Source of the DNA: Pseudoduganella flava
GTDB lineage: Bacteria > Pseudomonadota > Gammaproteobacteria > Burkholderiales > Burkholderiaceae_D
Assembly: GCF_007830495.1 (NCBI RefSeq)
Contig: NZ_VLKW01000007.1
Span: 62,001-126,000, forward strand
Reading direction: 5' to 3'
Length of the DNA: 64,000 bases
In this document: positions 58,468 through 64,000 of the stretch, one piece after another
Numbering within the stretch: the stretch's first letter is position 1
Layout: the number at the start of each line of letters is the position of its first letter
Translations under genes and position numbers: made by a program
The notes under the pieces: generated by a model
What the model was told of the DNA's origin: nothing
The model's input: the letters and a program-made list of their open reading frames with translations, nothing else
Databases searched by the model: none

Positions 58468-60444
58468 ATGTCCGACCATCTCGATCCTTCCCGCCGCCGC
58501 ATGTTGAAGTTCATTTCGGGAGCCCCGCTGCTGCCGCTGGCCGGGGGAAGCGCCGCTGCCGCCCTGCTGACCGCCTGCGGCGGCGACAACGACACGCCGT
58601 CCGTGACGTCCCCGGTGACGCCGACGCCTGCCACGCTGTCCTCCGTCACGTTCTCGGGCATGGCCGCGCCGACGCTGGCCGAAGCGGCCAAGATGGCCAC
58701 GACGACCGTGGGCTCGTCGCTCGTCGCGAACTACAGCGACGGCACCAAGACCACGTACACGCTGAAGTACGAAGCGTTCTTCATCACGGGCGCGATGGTG
58801 CCGAACGGCAGCGGCGGCACGATCCTGTCCGGCGGCTACTACGACATCAACAACAAGCCGATCCTCGACAAGACGGATGCGGCGCAGCGCCAGTTCTTCT
58901 CCGACTGCCCGGACGGCAGCTCGCTGCTGACCCTGCCGAACGCCAGCGTGGCCGGCGTCAAGGGCAATACCGTGTTCGCTGTCGTGCAGTTCGAATACAC
59001 GACCCGCAACGTGAAGGGCGATTCGATGTACGGCATGCTGCCGTCGCCGATCGCCGTGCTGACCCTGGACCAGGACAAGACCACCGGCGCATTGACGCTC
59101 GTGAAATACCATAACGTCGACACGAGCCCGGCCAACGGCCTGTGGATCACGTGCGGCGCCAGCCGTTCGCCGTGGAACACCCACCTGTCCAGCGAGGAAT
59201 ACGAGCCGGATGCGACGGCCATCGCGACGAACACGCAATTCCAGAATTTCTCGACGAACCTGTTCGGCGACGCGACGAAAGCCAACCCGTACCACTACGG
59301 CCACCTGCCGGAAGTGACCGTCAATCCGGACGGCACGGGCACGATCAAGAAGCACTACTGCATGGGCCGCATCTCGCACGAACTGGTGCAGGTGATGCCG
59401 GACGAGCGCACCACGCTGATGGGCGACGACGCCACCAACGGCGGCCTGTTCATGTTCGTCGCCGACAAGGCGCGCGACCTGTCGTCCGGCACGCTGTACG
59501 TGGCCAAGTGGAACCAGAAGACGGCCGACAACGGCGGCTCCGCCGACCTCACGTGGGTCAAGCTGGGCAAGGCGACGAGCGCCGAGATCAAGGCGCTGGC
59601 GGACAGCCTGAAAGCGGCCGACATCATCGACGTGAAGACGGCCGATCCAAGCGACGCGACATACACGAAGATCCCGTTCTCGGGCAAGACGAACTGGGTC
59701 AAGGTCAAGCCGGGCATGGAAAAGGCCGCTGCCTTCCTCGAGACGCACCGTTACGCCGCGCTGAAGGGCGGCAGCCTGGGCTTCACGAAGATGGAAGGCA
59801 CGACCGTCAATGCAAAGGACAAGATCGCGTACTCGGCGATGTCGTACATCCAGGCCGCGATGAAGAACGGATCGGGCGGCATCTCGATCGCCGGCCCGAA
59901 CGCGGGCATCGTCTATGCACTGAACCTGAAGGGCGGCCAGAAGGACGACACGGGCGCCGCGATCGACAGCGAATGGGTGCCCGTCGACATGGCGCCGGTG
60001 CCGGCCCTGATCGGCGAAGACCTGGCCACGCCGGACGCGCTGGGCAACACCGCGAACCCGGACAAGATCGGCAACCCGGACAACATCAAGTTCTCCGAGA
60101 AGCTGCGCACGCTGTTCATCGGCGAGGATTCCGGCACGCACGTGAACAACTTCCTGTGGGCCTACAACGTCGACACGAAGACGCTGACGCGCCTGCTGTC
60201 GACGCCGTCCGGCGCCGAATCGACGGGCCTGCATGCTGTTGACGACATCAACGGCTTTGCCTACATCATGAGCAACTTCCAGCACCCGGGCGACTGGGAA
60301 GTGACGAAGGATGCCAGCGGCAACGTCACCGGCGGCCTGCACTCGAAAGTGATGGCGACCCTGGACCCGCTGATCCGCGCCAACTACCGCGACCGCTACG
60401 GCGCCGCCGTCGGCTACCTGACGGGGCTGCCGCATTTGAACTGA
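58468..60444 (+). CDS. PhoX/DUF839-family exported phosphatase-like protein
   Basis: 658 residues. The N-terminus has a Tat-type motif (SRRRMLKFISGAPLLPLAGG) and a lipobox (LLTAC), so it is probably a Tat-exported lipoprotein. The DUF839 beta-propeller is recognised from WITCGASRSPWNTHLSSEEYEPD, HGHLPEV-like YHYGHLPEV, GRISHELVQVMPDERTTLMG and FIGEDSGTHVNNFLWAYNV. PhoX enzymes are calcium/iron-dependent alkaline phosphatases induced by phosphate starvation. No Pho box was recognised upstream, and the ribosome site is weak. It may equally be one of the many DUF839 paralogues with untested activity. Confidence 0.85.
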   Translation: MSDHLDPSRRRMLKFISGAPLLPLAGGSAAAALLTACGGDNDTPSVTSPVTPTPATLSSVTFSGMAAPTLAEAAKMATTTVGSSLVANYSDGTKTTYTLKYEAFFITGAMVPNGSGGTILSGGYYDINNKPILDKTDAAQRQFFSDCPDGSSLLTLPNASVAGVKGNTVFAVVQFEYTTRNVKGDSMYGMLPSPIAVLTLDQDKTTGALTLVKYHNVDTSPANGLWITCGASRSPWNTHLSSEEYEPDATAIATNTQFQNFSTNLFGDATKANPYHYGHLPEVTVNPDGTGTIKKHYCMGRISHELVQVMPDERTTLMGDDATNGGLFMFVADKARDLSSGTLYVAKWNQKTADNGGSADLTWVKLGKATSAEIKALADSLKAADIIDVKTADPSDATYTKIPFSGKTNWVKVKPGMEKAAAFLETHRYAALKGGSLGFTKMEGTTVNAKDKIAYSAMSYIQAAMKNGSGGISIAGPNAGIVYALNLKGGQKDDTGAAIDSEWVPVDMAPVPALIGEDLATPDALGNTANPDKIGNPDNIKFSEKLRTLFIGEDSGTHVNNFLWAYNVDTKTLTRLLSTPSGAESTGLHAVDDINGFAYIMSNFQHPGDWEVTKDASGNVTGGLHSKVMATLDPLIRANYRDRYGAAVGYLTGLPHLN

Positions 60445-60470
60445 GCTGAGCTGAGCTGAACTGAGCTGAA
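60441..60470. repeat. Pentamer microsatellite CTGAG/CTGAA over the PhoX stop codon
   Basis: Six consecutive units (CTGAG x3, CTGAA, CTGAG, CTGAA). The stop codon TGA at 60442-60444 lies in the first unit, and every unit carries a TGA. Because the unit is five bases, slippage could only change the sequence after the stop. Confidence 0.85.
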
Positions 60471-60535
60471 CACCGCGGGCCTGCGCCCGCATACCGAGTC
60501 CTGATGCGTCCGTGCTCACGGATGCTGATCCTTTG

Positions 60536-60569
60536 CCGCACGCGGTGCAAGCCGTGTGCGGTTTTTTTT
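60536..60569 (+). terminator. Rho-independent terminator of the PhoX-like gene
   Basis: A 10-bp stem (CCGCACGCGG / CCGTGTGCGG, one G-T pair) with loop TGCAAG is followed at once by eight T residues at 60562-60569. It is one of the clearest terminators in the window, about 90 bases after the stop codon. Confidence 0.93.
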
Positions 60570-60593
60570 AAGGCAACCCAAGAACCGAAACCC

Positions 60594-60620
60594 GGGGTCA
60601 GACCCGCCGGGTCTGACCCC
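60594..60620. repeat. Double palindrome, GGGGTCAGACCC facing its inverse
   Basis: Identical arms to the element at 53405, with spacer GCC instead of GGC, and the same downstream flank TTGCCGTTGGG. It lies in the 313-bp gap between the PhoX-like gene and nei. Apart from this, the pentamer repeat and the terminator, that gap shows only the likely nei promoter region. Confidence 0.88.
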
Positions 60621-60757
60621 AGCTCTTGCCGTTGGGGTGGAAGCAAGCAAACAAAACTATCCTGGCACGGTTTTCTGCCAATCTTGTGTGCGTGCGCTAA
60701 CCGCGCGGTGCCGTCTTCGCGGGCAGACTGGCTCATCATGAACTGATGGAGCGCAGC

Positions 60758-61507
60758 ATGCCCGAAGGTCCTTCTCTCGTCATCCTCAAAGAGCTCGCGA
60801 AGCCCTATGAAGGCCGCACGATCGCCGAGGCGCATGGCAACAGCAAGGCCGTGCCGTACGACGAGCTGCCCGGCCAGCCGATCCTCTCCGTGCGCACGTG
60901 GGGCAAGCATTTCCTGATCGAGTTGCCGCTGTACAGCCTGCGCATCCACTTCCTGATGTTCGGCAGTTACCGGATCGACGAGCAAAAGGAAGACAGTCCG
61001 CCCCGCCTGGCACTGGCGTTCGAGGAAGGCGGCGAGCTCAATTTCTATACCTGTTCCGTGAAAATGATCGAGGGCGACCTCGACGAGGCCTACGAATGGC
61101 AGGCCGATGTGATGTCCGACGAGTGGAAGCCCGCGCTCGCGCTGAAGAAGCTGCGGGCGATGCCGGACACGCTCGTGTGCGACGCGCTGCTCGACCAGAC
61201 GGTGTTTTCCGGCGTCGGCAACATCATCAAGAACGAAGTGCTGTTCCGGCTGAAGATCCATCCGCTGTCGACGGTGGGGTGCCTGCCGGCGGCGAAGTTG
61301 CGCGAACTTGTCAAGCAGGCTCGGCAGTACAGCTTTGAATTCCTCGAGTGGAAAAAAGCGTATGTGCTGAAGCAGCACTGGCTGGCCCACACGAAGCGCA
61401 TTTGCCCGCGCTGCAATATCCCGCTGCACAAGCAGCACCTGGGCAAGACCCATCGGCGCACATTCTGGTGCGAACGTTGCCAAAAACGCTACAGTCCAGT
61501 GTTGTAA
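60758..61507 (+). CDS. nei: Endonuclease VIII (Fpg/Nei family DNA glycosylase)
   Basis: 249 residues starting at the ATG at 60758. This start is required because the catalytic proline must be residue 2 (MPEGPSL), and GGAG lies seven bases upstream; an ATG twelve bases earlier is rejected. The enzyme removes oxidised pyrimidines and nicks the abasic site. The helix-two-turn-helix region includes LLDQTVFSGVGNIIKNEVLF, and the zinc finger is CPRCNIPLHKQHLGKTHRRT...CERC. Cytosolic base-excision repair. It stands alone between a repeat and the HD-GYP gene. Confidence 0.93.
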   Translation: MPEGPSLVILKELAKPYEGRTIAEAHGNSKAVPYDELPGQPILSVRTWGKHFLIELPLYSLRIHFLMFGSYRIDEQKEDSPPRLALAFEEGGELNFYTCSVKMIEGDLDEAYEWQADVMSDEWKPALALKKLRAMPDTLVCDALLDQTVFSGVGNIIKNEVLFRLKIHPLSTVGCLPAAKLRELVKQARQYSFEFLEWKKAYVLKQHWLAHTKRICPRCNIPLHKQHLGKTHRRTFWCERCQKRYSPVL

Positions 61508-61594
61508 AGCAGTGGCGAAACATATATTGCCTGTTGTTAATAATCAAACCGGGGCATACAATGAAAATGCCGACCCTTACGCGAAATCAGACCT

Positions 61595-63094
61595 ATGTCC
61601 TTTCTGTCTTCAGCATCGCCCAAGCTGCCGCCCTGGAAAATCCTGCTGGTCGATGACGAGCCCGATATCCACGACATCACCAAGCTGACGCTGACGCGCT
61701 TCCGCCTGGACGGCCGCGGCCTGACTTTCCTGCATGCGTACAGCGGCCAGGAAGCCAAGGAAGTGCTGTCGCGCGAGAAGGACATCGCGCTGGTGTTCCT
61801 CGACGTGGTGATGGAGCGCGAGGACAGCGGCCTGGAAGTGGCGCGCTGGATGCGGCAGGACCTGGACAACCAGTTCACCCGCATCGTGCTGCGCACCGGG
61901 CAGCCGGGCCAGGCGCCCGAGGAACGTGTGATCGTCAACTACGACATCAACGACTACAAGGAAAAGACGGAGCTGGACCGCACCAAGCTGTTCACGACGA
62001 CGTTCGCCGCGCTGCGCGCCTACCGCGACATCATGAAGGTCGAGGAAGCGCGCCAGCAGCAGATGCACTACCGCGAAGGGCTCGAGCGCGTGATCGCGGC
62101 GTCGGCGCACATCTTCCAGCAGCGGAACCTGAAGGACTTCGCCAACGGCTTGCTGCAGCAGGTCGTCGCGCTGCTGCGCCTGGAGCACAGCATGCTGCTG
62201 CGGCTGCGCGGCGCCACCGCGATCACCGGCGAAGGCGATTACGAGGTGCTGGCGCAGATCGGCGAAGAGACGCTGCTGACGCCCGAGCTGATCGACCAGC
62301 TGCACGCGGCCGAGAGCAACCGCATCTCGAAGCTGGAAGGCGATACCTACGTCGGCTACTTCCCGAACAACAGCGGCAAGGCGTCGCTGCTCGTGCTGAA
62401 AGGCGTCGAGGAGATTTCCGAACTCGATGCGAAGCTGCTGGAGATCTTCTGCAGCGGCGTGGCGATCGCGTTCGACAACATCCTGCTGAACCAGGAGATC
62501 ACCGATACCCAGGCTGAACTGATCCTGCGCCTGGGCGACGTCGTCGAATCGCGCTCGAACGAAGCGGGCAACCACGTGCGCCGCATGGCCGAAGTGTGCC
62601 ACCTGCTGGCGACGGCGGCCGGCCTGCCGGAAGACGAAACGGCGGTGCTGAAGCACGCCGCGCCGATGCACGACATCGGTAAGATCGCGACGCCGGACGC
62701 CGTGCTGCTGAAACCGGGCAAGCTCGATCCGGCCGAATGGGAAATCATGAAGCAGCACCCGACGGTGGGCCTGTCGATCCTGGACGGCTCGCAGCGGCCG
62801 ATCCTGAAGGCGGCCGCCGTCATCGCCCACCAGCACCACGAGAAATACGACGGCAGCGGCTATCCGCAAGGGTTGAAGGGCGAGGACATCCACCTGTACG
62901 CCCGCATCGTCGCCGTCGCCGACGTGTTCGACGCGCTGATGCACAAGCGCGTCTACAAGGACGCCTGGCCAGCCGAGCGCGTGGTCTCCTACCTGCGCGA
63001 AGTGGCAGGCCACCACCTGGACCCGCAATACGTCGAACTCCTGATCGACAACATCGACGAGGCGCTGGCAATCAACGAGCGGTTCCCGGACTGA
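61595..63094 (+). CDS. Response regulator with DUF3369 and HD-GYP domain
   Basis: 499 residues. Receiver domain 10-150 with LLVDDEP and phospho-acceptor in FLDVVMER. DUF3369 sensor-like region 160-320. HD-GYP phosphodiesterase domain from about 320, with both signature parts intact: HAAPMHDIGKIA and HHEKYDGSGYPQG. Such proteins degrade cyclic di-GMP under two-component control. A histidine kinase faces it across a palindrome and is the obvious partner candidate. With the GGDEF-EAL protein at 53.5 kb, two cyclic-di-GMP enzymes lie within 10 kb. Confidence 0.93.
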   Translation: MSFLSSASPKLPPWKILLVDDEPDIHDITKLTLTRFRLDGRGLTFLHAYSGQEAKEVLSREKDIALVFLDVVMEREDSGLEVARWMRQDLDNQFTRIVLRTGQPGQAPEERVIVNYDINDYKEKTELDRTKLFTTTFAALRAYRDIMKVEEARQQQMHYREGLERVIAASAHIFQQRNLKDFANGLLQQVVALLRLEHSMLLRLRGATAITGEGDYEVLAQIGEETLLTPELIDQLHAAESNRISKLEGDTYVGYFPNNSGKASLLVLKGVEEISELDAKLLEIFCSGVAIAFDNILLNQEITDTQAELILRLGDVVESRSNEAGNHVRRMAEVCHLLATAAGLPEDETAVLKHAAPMHDIGKIATPDAVLLKPGKLDPAEWEIMKQHPTVGLSILDGSQRPILKAAAVIAHQHHEKYDGSGYPQGLKGEDIHLYARIVAVADVFDALMHKRVYKDAWPAERVVSYLREVAGHHLDPQYVELLIDNIDEALAINERFPD

Positions 63095-63107
63095 ACGCTG
63101 CGCTGTA

Positions 63108-63168
63108 CTACGGCTGAGGCCGTGTCCCTCTGGGGTCTGACCCCAGAGGGACACGAACTGAGCCGTAG
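63108..63168. repeat. Large nested palindrome between converging genes
   Basis: A perfect inner palindrome at 63121-63155 (16-base arms starting CGTGTCCCTCTGGGGT around CTG) contains the family core GGGGTCTGACCCC. Outer arms CTACGGCT and AGCCGTAG extend it to 61 bases. It fills almost all of the 76 bp between the HD-GYP and kinase stops and probably acts as a bidirectional terminator. Confidence 0.88.
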
Positions 63169-63170
63169 CG

Positions 63171-64000
63171 TCACGCGTGCGCGGTGTCTTTCGGTTTGCG
63201 CTGGTCGCGCGGGAAGCGCAGCTGGTAGTGCAGGCCCATGCCGGGGGCGCTGTTGACTTTTACCGTGCCGCCCAGTGGGCCCGTGACGAGGTTGTACAGG
63301 ATGTGCGCGCCCAGGCCGGAGCCGCCGCTGCCGCGCTTCGTCGTGAAGAACGGGTCGAACAGCTGGGCCAGCGTGTCCTTGTCCATGCCGATGCCGTCGT
63401 CGCTGTAGTCGAACGTGACGTGGTCGCCGTCGACGCGGCCCTTGATGCGGATTGTGCCCGCCTGGTCTTCGCCGAAGCCGTGCACCAGCGAGTTCATCAC
63501 CATGTTCGTGACGATCTGCGATACGGCGCCCGGGAAACTGTCCAGGTGGATGTCCGCCGGGCAGTCCACTTCCACCTTCACCGGCTTGCCCTTCAGTTTC
63601 GGCTGCAGCGACAGCAGCACTTCGTCCACGTACTTGGCCAGGTTGAAGTGGCGGATGTTGTCGGACGACTGGTCCACCGCCACCTGCTTGAAGCTGCGCA
63701 CCAGCGCGGCGGCGCGCTGCGTGTTCGTCGTCATGATGCGCAGCGACTGGTCCACGGTGTCGAAGAATGTATTAAGCCCATCCTCGTCGAGCTGGCCCGC
63801 GGCCAGGTCTTCCTTGATCAGCTTCAGTTCCTGCACCAGGTGCGACGTGGCCGTCACGCAGATGCCCAGCGGCGTGTTGATCTCGTGCGCGACGCCCGCC
63901 ACGAGCCGCCCCAGCGACGCCAGCTTTTCCTGCCGCACCAGTTCCGATTGCGCGTCGCGCAGCTGCGTCAGCGCGTCGTTCAGCGCGGCGTTCTGTTCTT
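63171..64000 (-). CDS. Sensor histidine kinase, C-terminal part (5' end outside window)
   Basis: The frame is open to the window edge; about 276 residues are visible. A coiled-coil-like lead (ALNDALTQLRDAQSELVRQ) enters the dimerisation domain with the phosphorylated His in GVAHEINTPLG. The ATPase domain follows, with MVMNSLVHGFG (N box), DDGIGMDKD (G1) and FFTTKRGSGGSGLGAHI. This HisKA/HATPase arrangement is typical of soluble or membrane kinases whose sensor part lies further upstream. The convergent HD-GYP response regulator is the likely, unproven partner. Confidence 0.9.
   Translation of the reverse strand, partial: EQNAALNDALTQLRDAQSELVRQEKLASLGRLVAGVAHEINTPLGICVTATSHLVQELKLIKEDLAAGQLDEDGLNTFFDTVDQSLRIMTTNTQRAAALVRSFKQVAVDQSSDNIRHFNLAKYVDEVLLSLQPKLKGKPVKVEVDCPADIHLDSFPGAVSQIVTNMVMNSLVHGFGEDQAGTIRIKGRVDGDHVTFDYSDDGIGMDKDTLAQLFDPFFTTKRGSGGSGLGAHILYNLVTGPLGGTVKVNSAPGMGLHYQLRFPRDQRKPKDTAHA

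Noticed and set aside
60441..60470. Pentamer repeat as a phase-variation switch
   Set aside because: The stop codon is in the first unit, so copy-number changes would not alter the protein.

Overview
The window looks like chromosome from a high-GC betaproteobacterium of the Oxalobacteraceae, close to Massilia, Duganella or Pseudoduganella. This is inferred from the uniformly high third-position GC, a cyanophycin synthetase, many signalling proteins, a type VI secretion system (T6SS) fragment, and scattered palindromes built on GGGGTCAGACCCC or GGGGACAGTCCC. No rRNA, CRISPR array, prophage or integrase was seen.

Layout. Positions 1-10.8 kb hold the 3' end of a cyanophycin synthetase, a DUF885 protein, a MscS channel, a glycoside hydrolase/RmlD fusion, a GT2 glycosyltransferase, a hybrid PAS histidine kinase and a secreted protein of unknown function. 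At 11.7-14.1 kb an intact tRNA-Phe(GAA) and a decayed copy of the same tRNA bracket a single multi-membrane protein, a possible small tRNA-targeted island. From 14 to 28 kb are housekeeping and accessory metabolic genes: SRPBCC/LysR, MYG1, GST, a DUF2167 plus site-2-protease pair, UvsE, M28 and M1 peptidases, oleate hydratase, and a GNAT/MazG-like pair.

Positions 28-42 kb hold a partial T6SS locus on the minus strand (tssF-tssG-vgrG-phospholipase D effector) followed by three paralogous Sel1-repeat proteins that look like membrane-anchored immunity proteins. A decayed IS2-group element sits inside the immunity array, next to a short leftover that resembles the tail of a second effector gene. 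tssK is transcribed divergently. The sheath, baseplate and membrane-complex genes are not in this window.

Positions 42.6-47.7 kb hold a four-gene minus-strand unit: a Tat-exported flavin amine/amino-acid oxidase, a small cytochrome c, a RidA protein with a signal peptide, and a TonB-dependent receptor, ending in a strong terminator. It reads as an envelope-located oxidation module in which cytochrome c could take the electrons and RidA could deal with the imine product. This is the best candidate for a little-described system here.

Positions 48-64 kb hold an orphan TnsB/Mu-type transposase, a DeaD-like helicase with a duplicated RNA-binding domain, hydrolases, a CHASE-PAS-GGDEF-EAL protein, a thioesterase, a Tat-exported PhoX-like protein, endonuclease VIII, an HD-GYP response regulator, and the C-terminal half of a histidine kinase cut by the window edge. 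At least seven copies of the palindrome family lie between genes across the window.
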